Shown: positions 1 to 8,638, counted from the first letter of the stretch. The stretch is 33,684 nt of DNA from Deltaproteobacteria bacterium (GCA_016930835.1 JAFGGA010000079.1:1-33684), one strand, 5' to 3'. Notes: generated by a model not told the origin, from the sequence alone. Numbers and translations are program-made.

Positions 1-44
1 CGTATGGATTAATCGGCCTTCGACAGATGAGATTAGAGTTTAAT

Positions 45-131
45 TTATGACCATGGGTGTCTCATTCCCATTGACATATTCCGTTTAGAAAAGTGATCTC
101 GTCCCTCCAAAAACCGTTTTTGGACAAGCAT
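45..131 (-). repeat. Short repeat copy A, readable as a 28-codon ORF
   Basis: On the minus strand this stretch opens with ATG and reads 28 codons to a TAA. Its first 21 bases match the start of the small ORF at 3495-3653 at 20 of 21 positions, and weaker similarity continues for about 30 bases. The first eleven residues, MLVQKRFLEGR, resemble MLIQKRFIFGR of the other copy. A 7-bp inverted repeat (CCAAAAA and TTTTTGG) lies inside. The two copies flank the decayed kinase gene and its upstream non-coding region. No function is recognised. It is more likely a fragment of an intergenic repeat than a real gene. Confidence 0.3.
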
Positions 132-148
132 GAATGGGTATGCCATTT

Positions 149-2621
149 TTAAAAAGGGAGTATGCGCCTTGTATTGGAATATTTCTCGGAATTAATTATT
201 GTTTGTGTTTTAGATATTAGTCTCCTCACTTTTGTTGATAGTGCTTCCATATTGAACAGTTTTTGAATAAAGCCATCACAACCCATCCCTGATAAGTCTG
301 CTGCTTTACCATTTAACCCATGTCCATTGGCAAGAAGGTCCTTCATTCTAAGGGCCGTCTTTTTCAAATCGCTAAAGGGCATGTTAGGCATGATCATATC
401 TTATATCATCAGTTTATGGGCCTTTGCTGAGCGATTTGAATCTGAAAGACGATTAAAAATTTCTTTTCCACTGTTGGCCGTTAAAATATTAAATCCCAAT
501 TGTCTGAGCAATTTCCCTCAAACATCAATGATATCGTTATTAACATCCGCCAATAAAATAACTTACGAACCCTTAAAACGATTTGGCTTACTATTGGTCA
601 GTACTCGATGTAGCAAATTTTCCTTTAAAGGAAGATAAATATTAAAAGTCGTTCCCTTATGCTTTTTACAATAAACATTAACGATGCCGTTATGGTTTTT
701 AATTATCCAATAAACAGCTGCAAGCCCTAAGCCCATTCCTTGTCCCATTTTTTTGTTGTAAAAAATGGATCGAAAATCCGAATCTGCGTTTGTTTGTCCA
801 TACCGATACCTGTATCTGTTATGGAGATCCTCACGTAGTAACCACATACCAAACCAAACGGCTTTGCATAATCTTCATTAAATTTTACAATATCAGTGCT
901 TGCGTAAAGATCTCCCCCCTTCGGCATCGCCTGCCAGGCATTTACGCAGACATTGAGTAAGGCTTGCTCGATTTGCCTTTTGTCCACATCTACCGTAATA
1001 TCATCTTGAGAATAATTTTCGTGAATTGCAATGTTTTCCTTTTCGGAACGAAATTGTTCTAGTGTACTTGAAATAATTTGGTTGATTTTATTTGGCCGGA
1101 CTAAATAGTTTCCCCTCTGTGTGAAACCGAATAGTTTTTCAGAAATGGCTGCCCCATTGTTGATAAGACGCTCGATTTCTTTTAATCTATTGTAGTGTGG
1201 ACTATCATGACACACATCAATTAACATTAACGAGGTATTCCCTTGAATACCCATTAGTAGGTTATTGAGGTCGTTGGAAATTCCTCCTATTAATGTATGG
1301 ATGGCTTCCATCTTATGAGCCTGTAAAAGCTGATCCTCCAGCACCCTCTGTCTTGTCAGATCCCTAGCAAAATTCAATACAGCGGGTTTTCCTTCCCAAT
1401 TAATCACAACTGCATTACTTCGGATCAATACCTCATCGCCTTCTTTATTCAGCATACGACACGAATAGTGGCAAGAACCCTTGTTTTCAATTACATCTTT
1501 ATCCAGACTTTCAATTACCTCAACCTTATCATCATAATGAATAAGATTTTCAAAGGGAGTACTTAATATCTCCTGTTGAGAATAGCCTAACAGGGCGAGT
1601 GTATTCGGATTAGCAAAGGCAATGAAACGATCTCGAATAATAAAAATGGCCTCATTCGCATTGTTGACCAACAGCCGATATTTTTCCTCAGATTCTTTTA
1701 ATGCCCTTACGACACGTTTGTGAATGGAAAAAAGCAAGGCATTTTCAATGGCTAGGGCAGCAGAATTAGTCAATGCTGAAAAGAAAAAAGATCGTCTCTC
1801 CTAAAACCATAAAGTGTTTTTATGGAGTGGACATAAACAACATCCAATATTTTCGATTTGCTAATCAAAGGAACACACATGATCGATTTGACATGCATCA
1901 TTTCAATACTTTCAGAGAGATTCTCCTGTTTCTCTTGACGCGTATCAGCCATCATGATGGCTTTCCCTTCTTGAATGACCCTATGGACGATGGTTCTACT
2001 GTATTTTACAGAAGCCGGTTTTTTATCGCCTCTTCTGCGAGATATTATTTCTTGGAGTTCTCCGCTTTCATTGTTAACTAATAAAATGGCACCGCTGTCA
2101 ATCCTGCTGAGTGATAAAAACAGGGAGTCGAAAATTTTTTCACAAATCTCCTCTACATCAAAAGATTGCATTAACAACATCGAAATTTCGTAGATAAGCT
2201 CTAATTTTTTGTGGTCGGTGATATATCTATTTCCAAGGGCGGGACTTTTTGCAAACTTCCCAGAACCCAGTAGATCGATAGCACACTGAATAACCAGGCC
2301 ATCTTCAATATCTTTTTTCCCGATATTGAAATACACTCGCCCGACAGCAACGGGTACCCCTTCATCTATTTCATGTGGTGATCCTGGATCGATGGCTGAT
2401 CCGTTGATTCAGATGCCGTTTTGACTGTGTAAATCTTCAATAAAATATTTGTCGTCTTTAATCGTTATCCTGGCGTGCTTGCGTGAGATGGAGGGGTCTT
2501 TTAACTGGATGGAATTGCCGGAATCTCTACCTAACGATATGTCAGGGCTATTCAGATCAAAAAATTGACCCGCCATAGGTCCATTCAAAACATAGAGTTT
2601 TTTCATGATTGATCCGTCCAT
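149..2621 (-). pseudogene. Decayed FHA-GAF-PAS hybrid histidine kinase
   Basis: Read from 2621 downward, the translated pieces give one multidomain sensor kinase in order: an FHA domain (2621-2340, with GRDSGNSIQ, SRKHARI and HSQNG motifs), a GAF domain (about 2240-1790), a PAS domain (about 1700-1400), a HisKA/HATPase_c kinase core (about 1330-640) and a receiver domain (about 560-200, with DMIMPNM and a GCDGFIQK stretch). The frame is broken by an in-frame TGA at 2409-2411, a frameshift near 1775-1790 in a T-rich run, a second near 750-760 in an A7 run, and in-frame stops at 563-565, 518-520 and 401-403. The usual H-box GGIAHDFNN reads GGISNDLNN, so the phospho-accepting histidine is Asn. 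An intact ancestor would have sensed a signal by GAF/PAS and phosphorylated its own receiver. The start could be the ATG at 2621 or at 2606. The many lesions argue against sequencing error, since neighbouring genes are intact. Confidence 0.85.
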
Positions 2622-2810
2622 GATAATTACTCTTTCGCTTCAAGATGAACAGTGAAATTTGTGGTTTTTATAAGCCTTAAAAAGAGATCGTAACGATAAA
2701 CAAATTTGCTACTGGGGGCATTGATATTGAGACATTTTTATTGTCGGTCTTTTAAACAGAATTTGCGCAAGCATTGTCAACCTTCTATGTCACTCACAGG
2801 GAGCTCTTTC

Positions 2811-2987
2811 GTAAGTTCCAACTATTCATCTTAAGCCTTTGGAACGGCACCCAGCTTCCATAATCTGCTGGATGAAAACCCCCATCGGACGGCCTCTCCG
2901 ACTGAATCCATCTTCCGTGCCTGCATGGCAAAATATTCGCGGCCAGGGGGCGGTAACGAGCTTGGTCGAATTCGAGTTGGAACTTGC
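2811..2987. repeat. 177-bp element with terminal inverted repeats
   Basis: The ends are imperfect inverted repeats: GTAAGTTCCAACT at 2811-2823 and its near complement AGTTGGAACTTGC at 2975-2987 (12 of 13 positions). The interior is more GC-rich than the AT-rich flanks and holds smaller hairpins, for example TCGGA and TCCGA around a 7-base loop near 2884-2900. Short open frames run through on both strands but none has a convincing start or known domain. The form suggests a non-autonomous mobile or structured intergenic repeat. Copies elsewhere in the genome cannot be checked here. Confidence 0.45.
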
Positions 2988-3039
2988 AAAAACGCTTCCC
3001 GTGGGTGGCAGATACCATTAAAAAATAACCCATTTTCAT

Positions 3040-3490
3040 GCATAAAAAATTTTGGGTATATTAGTAACTCTTGACCAAAAAATCATCCATATCTTTTTTA
3101 TAATATATTAGACATGAAAAGCATAAGATTTGCTTTTTCCAATTGATTAGAATCCATTGGCCTATATTCCTGTTCTCTAATGCGCCTTAAGTTGATGTTT
3201 AATTTTGATATCAAAATAGTCTTTGCTTTTTGAAACCCAAATCTATTTTCATTCTTTATCGAAATTCATCGGTGTCTAAAATAAATGAAATTCAACTTTC
3301 CTATTTGTTTGAGCTATTGTTTTTCAATTATGCCCATAACAGAACGTTTTTAAGGTTCGTCTTTTTCTACATTCAGATCGGAAATACGGGAATCGTTTTT
3401 AGGCTCACCGCCATTTTTGAGGAGGCCGTAGGACGGCATTGAAATACTACAAATACGATATCAGAGCCTCCACGGCATGGTTGCTTAAGC
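3040..3490. other. AT-rich non-coding stretch
   Basis: No gene with a recognisable product is seen here on either strand. The bases are strongly AT-rich up to about 3380. A short GC-richer segment follows with a 6-bp inverted repeat, GGAGGC at 3421-3426 and GCCTCC at 3466-3471, which could form a hairpin beyond the end of the PATAN/cNMP-binding gene. A minus-strand frame at 3373-3708 stays open but overlaps the 3' end of that gene and shows no domain. Confidence 0.4.
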
Positions 3491-3494
3491 ACCA

Positions 3495-3653
3495 TTATTT
3501 CTTTGTGCCTGCCCTCAATGCCATTTGTCGAAACGATAGGGGCAGCTCTGCCCGCTGGAATAATGGCAGGTAGCAAAAGGCATCGGCCTTGGGGCGGAAA
3601 ATTTGGAAAGAGATCCCCATCCTCCCAAATATAAACCGTTTTTGGATAAGCAT
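3495..3653 (-). CDS. Possible 52-residue peptide or repeat copy B
   Basis: A 52-codon minus-strand frame starts MLIQKRFIFGR and ends MALRAGTKK. No clear Shine-Dalgarno sequence lies before its ATG. The first 21 bases nearly duplicate those of the 45-131 frame, so the two are related copies of one sequence. It lies just downstream of the PATAN/cNMP-binding gene. The composition is protein-like (basic with aromatic residues), but no family is recognised. It may be part of a genome-wide intergenic repeat rather than a translated gene. Confidence 0.2.
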   Translation of the reverse strand: MLIQKRFIFGRMGISFQIFRPKADAFCYLPLFQRAELPLSFRQMALRAGTKK

Positions 3654-3665
3654 TGATCGAATCTA

Positions 3666-4841
3666 TTAATGTACCTGGCAGGCGATTTTCGTTGTCATGG
3701 ATACGCATGAGCCCACATTTTCGACAAGATTTTTAAATGTCGGGGTCAAGTGATCATATTCTCTCTTAATGTTATCTTTATTAATCTTATCAACTTTAAC
3801 ATCTTTTGATGCAATGACCGCGGTATATTGTGGATCATGTCCCATATCAATAAAAGGGACTGAACCAAAAACGTCGTTTCTATTTAGTGTGGCCAACGGT
3901 AAATACCCTTTTGGGGTTTGCCCAACAACATATATTTCGCCCGCGGTAATTAGGAAAAGATCGTCTACGGATTTTTCTTTGTTTAAAAGCATCTTTTTGT
4001 CCTTCATTAGGGCAGCGGCATTTTCCTTGATTTCTCTCATGGATAATCCAACGGAACTATCATTCAATTTGTTTAGCCGACCACAAAGGCTCAATAAAAG
4101 CTTTTTAAAATCCGTGGACAAACAAGAATATTCGCCTGCAAGTTGCTGGATGTCTAAAAGTCCCAAATGAACATCCCCTACTGCCGTTGCGGTAGCCGTT
4201 CTTGCGTATTCACGAAAGACAAGGGATGCAATCGTACCAATAAAACAGCCTTCGCCAATCCTCGCAACCGGCAAAGGACCTTTTGGTGTTTCTCGACTGA
4301 CCTCGACCAACCCACTGAGTATTACCCATATCCAGTTCCCGTAATGACCTTCCTTGACAATCCGTTCTCCATTTCGAAATAAATTTTCTTCGATAATATA
4401 AGTATAATCAATTTGTGGGCCCTTAACTACACTAAGACCTCCCTTTTTATTGTTGCTTGACATGGCCTTTCCTTTACCAGGCTGCTTATCGCCTCCGGAT
4501 CCTATTCTTTTAATTTTCCCTTCATCCACCATTCTCATAGCATCCATGACGATTTGCATTCGGCTGTGCTTGACGACTTGCTCAACCTGAATCGGTTTTT
4601 CAAGAAATTCATACTTTCCATCGTTCCACCCGAACAACGAATAAATAGCATTTAGTCCTCGAAGATGACCACTGATTGCATTTATGGGATTACCATCCTT
4701 GAAAAAAATTTGACCTCGGTTCGGCAAATAATCATTGGTAAGCTGTAACACCCCAGTGTTCCGATTATTACCGAGCATTTGAAATATGTCTGCCAAACCC
4801 ATAAACTCCAAATATCCTGAAAATACTATCTTGCCGTTCAT
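3666..4841 (-). CDS. DUF4388 (PATAN) protein with two cNMP-binding-like domains
   Basis: This 391-residue protein has an N-terminal PATAN/DUF4388 domain (about residues 1-100, with the typical LADIFQMLGNNRNTGVLQL and GQIFFKDGNPINA segments). A polar linker of about 45 residues rich in Gly, Lys and Ser follows, then two cyclic-nucleotide-binding-like beta-barrels (about 150-260 and 265-380). The first keeps a phosphate-cassette-like stretch, GEGCFIG then YARTATATA, including the Arg-Thr that normally holds the cyclic phosphate. In the second the equivalent reads PQYTAVIA, so binding is probably lost. PATAN domains occur in bacterial signalling proteins, often beside two-component systems. There is no signal peptide or membrane segment, so it is probably cytosolic. 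A strong GGAGGT lies 5 bases before the ATG. It starts 10 bases after the MglA-like GTPase gene and is the last gene of the operon, so it may be a target of or partner for the GTPase. Its ligand is unknown. Confidence 0.85.
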   Translation of the reverse strand: MNGKIVFSGYLEFMGLADIFQMLGNNRNTGVLQLTNDYLPNRGQIFFKDGNPINAISGHLRGLNAIYSLFGWNDGKYEFLEKPIQVEQVVKHSRMQIVMDAMRMVDEGKIKRIGSGGDKQPGKGKAMSSNNKKGGLSVVKGPQIDYTYIIEENLFRNGERIVKEGHYGNWIWVILSGLVEVSRETPKGPLPVARIGEGCFIGTIASLVFREYARTATATAVGDVHLGLLDIQQLAGEYSCLSTDFKKLLLSLCGRLNKLNDSSVGLSMREIKENAAALMKDKKMLLNKEKSVDDLFLITAGEIYVVGQTPKGYLPLATLNRNDVFGSVPFIDMGHDPQYTAVIASKDVKVDKINKDNIKREYDHLTPTFKNLVENVGSCVSMTTKIACQVH

Positions 4842-4851
4842 GGTTAACCTC

Positions 4852-5466
4852 CTAGTTTGCCCATCTCAATTCGTGTTGCAGATGTCGCAACGTAAGTTTT
4901 AGGGATTTTTTCAAGGTATCGCTAACGCCATTTCCTTTTAAGGCGCTTGCGGTATAAAAAGGGACCTTTAGTTTATTATTCAGATACGACTCCATCTCAG
5001 AGACTTGCATTATAGGAATGCCATTTTCAGAAAGATCTCTTTTGTTGTACTGAAAGACGAGTGGGATGTTGAAAAGATCCATATTTTGTTCAGCGAGATT
5101 TTCTTGGAGATCCTTTAAGGAGCTAAGGTTTTCGTTTTTTCGAATCTGGAGTGAATCTGCAACAAAAACGATCCCATCGACACCTTTGAGAACCATCTTT
5201 CTTGTAGAACGATACTTTGATTGCCCTGGAACAGTAAAAAGTTGGACTTTTACATCACATCCCATAATCCTACCAATCCCCATAGGGAGGAAATCAAAGT
5301 ACAGTGTTCGATCTCCTTTTGTATTAATAGATATCATATCAGTAGTTGCGTAACTTCTGCCTGCCCTGAAAATATATTCCAAATTTGTGGTTTTTCCGCA
5401 CATTCCGGGACCATAATAAACAATTTTGCATTCAATAACTTTATCTTTTTGATTAAAAAACGCCAT
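4852..5466 (-). CDS. MglA-like small Ras-family GTPase
   Basis: This 204-residue protein carries a full set of GTPase motifs: the P-loop GPGMCGKTT (residues 19-27), the G3 motif TVPGQ (78-82) in place of the eukaryotic DxxG, NKRD (141-144) for guanine specificity, and SAL (174-176). The switch region GDRTLYFDFLP is typical of the bacterial MglA/ARF-like group. MglA proteins are polarity switches in Myxococcus and are normally turned off by the roadblock protein MglB. No MglB/roadblock gene is visible in this window. Its operon partners are a TPR-like gene 25 bases upstream and the PATAN/cNMP-binding gene 10 bases downstream, which suggests a GTPase-controlled signalling or localisation role. 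Whether it affects motility or polarity here cannot be told from sequence. Confidence 0.92.
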   Translation of the reverse strand: MAFFNQKDKVIECKIVYYGPGMCGKTTNLEYIFRAGRSYATTDMISINTKGDRTLYFDFLPMGIGRIMGCDVKVQLFTVPGQSKYRSTRKMVLKGVDGIVFVADSLQIRKNENLSSLKDLQENLAEQNMDLFNIPLVFQYNKRDLSENGIPIMQVSEMESYLNNKLKVPFYTASALKGNGVSDTLKKSLKLTLRHLQHELRWAN

Positions 5467-5491
5467 GAATTTTTGTGACCTTTCTTACCGG

Positions 5492-6403
5492 TTAATTTGC
5501 CTTTATTTTAATGTCCAACACATAATCCCCTTTTTTGGGACCGATTTTTATTTCTGTCTTTTCCGCAACAATCCCATTCCCTTCAAATACGGCCCTTGGC
5601 GTGTAAAATTTTATCTTCGGCAAGGACATGCCTAGATGGAATCGATCAAGTAGTGTTTTTTTCTCAGAAGGGATTACGACACTCACGGTGTCATTTGATT
5701 GAAACGTAACATCGAAATCGATCTCATAAAGGCCTTCACTATGATCATCGACTTGGATCTTGAGTGAATAAATATCCAGAGCCAACCGCTGTTCTCCCCT
5801 AGTTCTATTTTTCTTCCTCGGAGTATGATCCAATTGAGGAAGCGATGTCTCAATCCCTTTATCCCTTAAGACTGTCTCAAGAAAGGACTGCGCGTCCAGA
5901 AGATCGTCTTGGGTTAACAGGCCGTTGGCAACCCATTGATTAAATTGTGAGATTGCAGCTTCTGAAGATGATAAAGCCAAATGACATTCCAAGATGTGTT
6001 TTGCGACCACGCCAGGGGCAACCCCCTTCCCCAGTAATCGATGGAATTCCACCAAAGCTTGTTCATGTTGACCAAATTTCGCCAGGGCTAATACACCTTC
6101 CACTTCCGCCATTTCTTTTGTTTGTGAGAAAGAAAAAACCTTCTGTATTAAATTTTGTACATCATGGGATAGTGTTGGTGTTTCATCAATCTTTTCAAAA
6201 TCAGCGATATCTTCTTCTATTTTTTCAATCCTCACATTAACGGTTTTTATCAATTTTTTATAGGTATCAGATGACCGATTATCATCCGTCATATAGTGAA
6301 GAACCGATAAGTATTTTTCCTTTGATTCTTCCAAAAGTCCCTGAGATTGATAAACCTCTGCTTCATTGATCAATGTCTGTAATTGAAAATCTTCAAGCAA
6401 CAT
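5492..6403 (-). CDS. TPR-like protein with beta-rich (PilZ-like?) C-terminal domain
   Basis: The N-terminal two thirds (about residues 1-185) are helical and contain TPR-like repeats, for example LINEAEVYQSQGLLEESKEKYLSVL and VLALAKFGQHEQALVEFHRLL. A basic linker (RKKNRTRGEQR) leads to about 95 residues of predicted beta strands that may be a divergent PilZ-like barrel, although the canonical RxxxR c-di-GMP motif is not evident. I chose the ATG at 6403 (303 residues) because GGAGGT lies 4 bases before it. An in-frame ATG at 6421 would add six residues with a poorer ribosome site. It is the first gene of the operon with the GTPase and PATAN genes, directly behind a sigma-54-type promoter at 6448-6463. 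The function is not recognised; a scaffold for the GTPase is a reasonable guess. Confidence 0.75.
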   Translation of the reverse strand: MLLEDFQLQTLINEAEVYQSQGLLEESKEKYLSVLHYMTDDNRSSDTYKKLIKTVNVRIEKIEEDIADFEKIDETPTLSHDVQNLIQKVFSFSQTKEMAEVEGVLALAKFGQHEQALVEFHRLLGKGVAPGVVAKHILECHLALSSSEAAISQFNQWVANGLLTQDDLLDAQSFLETVLRDKGIETSLPQLDHTPRKKNRTRGEQRLALDIYSLKIQVDDHSEGLYEIDFDVTFQSNDTVSVVIPSEKKTLLDRFHLGMSLPKIKFYTPRAVFEGNGIVAEKTEIKIGPKKGDYVLDIKIKAN

Positions 6404-6447
6404 GTTGACCTCCGGTTCCATACATTTTTTGCCTTACTTCTTCCTTA

Positions 6448-6463
6448 AGCAAAGGGTGTGCCG
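6448..6463 (-). promoter_or_regulatory. Sigma-54 (-24/-12) promoter for the GTPase operon
   Basis: On the minus strand the sequence reads CGGCACACCCTTTGCT, which matches the sigma-54 consensus TGGCAC-N5-TTGCW at every position but the first. The invariant GG (6462-6461) and GC (6450-6449) have the required 10-base separation. Transcription would start near 6437, leaving about 34 bases before the preferred ATG at 6403. A sigma-54 activator gene lies divergently on the other side of the same intergenic region. Confidence 0.8.
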
Positions 6464-6542
6464 AAAAGATCTTTTAGAAAAGTTAATCCTAACACCTTGA
6501 TTTAATGTGGAAAATAGGCTCCTTGCTTTTTCTTTTTTATAA

Positions 6543-6600
6543 AAATGTATTATTCAAAAAGAGTTTATAATCAGACATATATTAAAAAAAGTATACATTT
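6543..6600. promoter_or_regulatory. Spaced inverted repeat, possible activator-binding region
   Basis: AAATGTAT (6543-6550) and ATACATTT (6593-6600) form an 8-bp perfect inverted repeat separated by 42 bases of AT-rich DNA. They lie about 80-150 bases upstream of the -24/-12 promoter, the usual distance for enhancer sites bound by sigma-54 activators. The whole region is AT-rich, so chance is a real possibility. No conventional sigma-70 promoter for the divergent activator gene stands out. Confidence 0.25.
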
Positions 6601-6665
6601 ACATAAATTTTTGTTACACTTTTTATCGTATTGACATATTGTATCCACTTAATTGTGAGGTGTTT

Positions 6666-8159
6666 ATGTATAGAGGACTGCCAATCTCAGATTCTCCCAT
6701 TGACCGATTAAATGAGATCTCTACTTGGTTGAATTCGGTGCTCGATCTCGATCAACTTCTTGAATTGATTATCGATTCAGCTACGCGTATGATGCAGGCA
6801 AAAGCCAGCTCTTTATTATTACTCGATCAAAAGACTGGAAAACTTTATTTTAAAATTGCAACAGGGGAAAAAAAGGAGGAGGTGCGTAAATATGAAATCA
6901 ATATGGGAGAAGGGATTGCCGGTTATGTAGCGGAAACAGGAGAACCACTTCTTATTCCCGATGTAAGCAAAGACCCCAGGTGGGATAAACGAATTAGTGA
7001 ATATATCGGATTTCAGACCCATTCAATCGCTTGTGTTCCTATGAAAATGGAGGGAAAGATTATCGGTGTTGTTGAAATAATTGATAAAGAAGATGGAAGC
7101 TCCATAAAGAGTGAGGATATGAAAACGCTAACAGCATTCGCCGGATTGGCATCGATGGCCATTGGTAATGCAAGAAAAATAGACCAAGTCAAAAGGGAAA
7201 ATAAAGATCTCAAAGAGGAGCTTGAAACCAAACATCAAATCATAGGAGAAAGCAAAAGCCTTAAAAAAGCCGTCTCAGATGCTTTTAAAGTAGCCAACTC
7301 AAAGACCAGTACGCTTATACTAGGAGAAAGTGGTACCGGAAAAGAACTATTGGCCCGATTGATCCATAGGGCAGGATCACGAAAAGCTGAACATTTGATT
7401 GTGCTTAATTGTGCTGCTTTACCGGAAACATTGATGGAAGCGGAGTTATTCGGTTATGAGAAAGGAGCCTTTACAGGAGCTGCGAGTCGAAAAATAGGAA
7501 AATTTGAACTTGCTGATTGCGGAACACTTTTTCTTGATGAAATCGGAGAAATGTCCGGTGGAATGCAAGCTAAACTGCTTCGTGTTTTGCAAGAAGGGGT
7601 ATTCTACCGAGTCGGAGGCCTTACACCCATTTCTGTGGATGTGCGGGTTATCTCTGCAACGAACAGAGATATTGCCAAAGAAGTCGCGGAAGGACGATTC
7701 CGTGAAGATCTTTTTTATCGACTCAATGTCGTCCAGATCCGTATGCCGGCATTAAGAGAAAGGAAAGAGGATATCCCTCTTTTAGCCAGTTATTTTGTTA
7801 ATCACTTTGGGCGGGAACGTGGACTCCAAGATTTAAAGATCTCGGAAAAAGCCTTGGAAAAGATGCGAGAATATGATTGGCCGGGCAATGTAAGGGAGTT
7901 GGCAAATGCCATAGAACGGGCTGTGGTCATGGGGAATAACCAAGAAATTCTACTTGAAGATCTTCCTATTTTTAGTCATAAGACAGATCAACCCGGATTA
8001 GAGGTAGGATTAACATTAAAAGAGGCATTGGATAGATTTAAGAAAGAATTTATTCTTCTTAATTTGAAACATACAGATGGCAACAGAAGTAAAGCAGCGA
8101 AGATAATGGACATACAAAGGACCTATTTGTCGCGTCTCATTTCACAATATCAGATTTAA
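6666..8159 (+). CDS. Sigma-54-dependent activator with GAF sensor domain
   Basis: This protein of about 497 residues has an N-terminal GAF domain (about 15-170), a short coiled linker, a sigma-54-interacting AAA+ domain (about 190-425) and a C-terminal Fis-type helix-turn-helix (HTDGNRSKAAKIMDIQRTYLSRLI). Key motifs are Walker A GESGTGKE, the sigma-54 contact loop GAFTGA, Walker [12 protein letters not shown] and the R-finger region FREDLFYRLNV. It lacks a receiver domain, so activity is likely set by a ligand of the GAF domain rather than by phosphorylation. GAG-GTG followed by ATG at 6666 fixes the start; the in-frame TTG at 6639 has no good ribosome site. It is divergent from the operon that carries a sigma-54 promoter, which makes that operon its probable target. 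Confidence 0.95.
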   Translation: MYRGLPISDSPIDRLNEISTWLNSVLDLDQLLELIIDSATRMMQAKASSLLLLDQKTGKLYFKIATGEKKEEVRKYEINMGEGIAGYVAETGEPLLIPDVSKDPRWDKRISEYIGFQTHSIACVPMKMEGKIIGVVEIIDKEDGSSIKSEDMKTLTAFAGLASMAIGNARKIDQVKRENKDLKEELETKHQIIGESKSLKKAVSDAFKVANSKTSTLILGESGTGKELLARLIHRAGSRKAEHLIVLNCAALPETLMEAELFGYEKGAFTGAASRKIGKFELADCGTLFLDEIGEMSGGMQAKLLRVLQEGVFYRVGGLTPISVDVRVISATNRDIAKEVAEGRFREDLFYRLNVVQIRMPALRERKEDIPLLASYFVNHFGRERGLQDLKISEKALEKMREYDWPGNVRELANAIERAVVMGNNQEILLEDLPIFSHKTDQPGLEVGLTLKEALDRFKKEFILLNLKHTDGNRSKAAKIMDIQRTYLSRLISQYQI

Positions 8160-8248
8160 TGCCCGATAGGAGGAATAAGCTTTAACAAGGAATTCTTCTT
8201 TTTTCTAACCAGGCGAATTGTACCATTGATCTTTTCCTCGGATCGGAA

Positions 8249-8638
8249 CTAAAAAAAACGTTCAAAAAGAATAATTGCCCATATTACGACACAAGCGGTT
8301 AGACTGATGAATACAGATGCAGACCCCAAATCTTTTGCCCTACCCGCCAACAAATGGTACTCTTCTCCGATGCGGTCGACAATCGCTTCAATTGCAGAAT
8401 TGATCAATTCGACAATCAACACAACAAAATATATTCCAATTAATAGTGCCTTTTGTGTCCCGGAGGCACCCAACCACCAACCTAGGGGAAATATGATCCC
8501 TATAATAAGAATTTCTATTCGGAAAGCCTCTTCATTTAACCAAGCTGCCTTAAGGCCTTTTAGGGAATATCCGCATGCCTTAATTAAACGCGGAATACCT
8601 TTGTTTTTTTTTCTTTGCATAGCCGACATCTCTTTCAT
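8249..8638 (-). CDS. dgkA: Diacylglycerol kinase family membrane protein
   Basis: This 129-residue protein belongs to the small prokaryotic DgkA family, which phosphorylates diacylglycerol or undecaprenol at the inner membrane. A basic N-terminus precedes three membrane segments (about 45-62, 65-83 and 108-127). The family signature ELINSAIEAIVDRIG, containing the catalytic Glu and metal-binding residues, is followed by the RAKDLGSASVF loop. In a Gram-negative cell its usual job is recycling diacylglycerol released during envelope modification; lipid specificity cannot be read from sequence. The first ATG (8638) has a weak ribosome site, and starts at the fourth or seventh codon are possible. 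It is convergent with the sigma-54 activator gene. No strong terminator is visible in the gap between them. Confidence 0.9.
   Translation of the reverse strand: MKEMSAMQRKKNKGIPRLIKACGYSLKGLKAAWLNEEAFRIEILIIGIIFPLGWWLGASGTQKALLIGIYFVVLIVELINSAIEAIVDRIGEEYHLLAGRAKDLGSASVFISLTACVVIWAIILFERFF

Noticed and set aside
2794-3043. Minus-strand frames of about 70-80 codons
   Set aside because: They lie across the inverted-repeat element, occur in several frames at once and have no domain or convincing ribosome site. The repeat explains them better.
3373-3708. 111-codon minus-strand frame overlapping the end of the PATAN gene
   Set aside because: It overlaps a secure gene by about 40 bases, has no ribosome site and shows no family features.
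6639-6665. TTG upstream start for the GAF-type sigma-54 activator
   Set aside because: It lacks a Shine-Dalgarno sequence, while GAGGTG sits at the right distance before the ATG at 6666.
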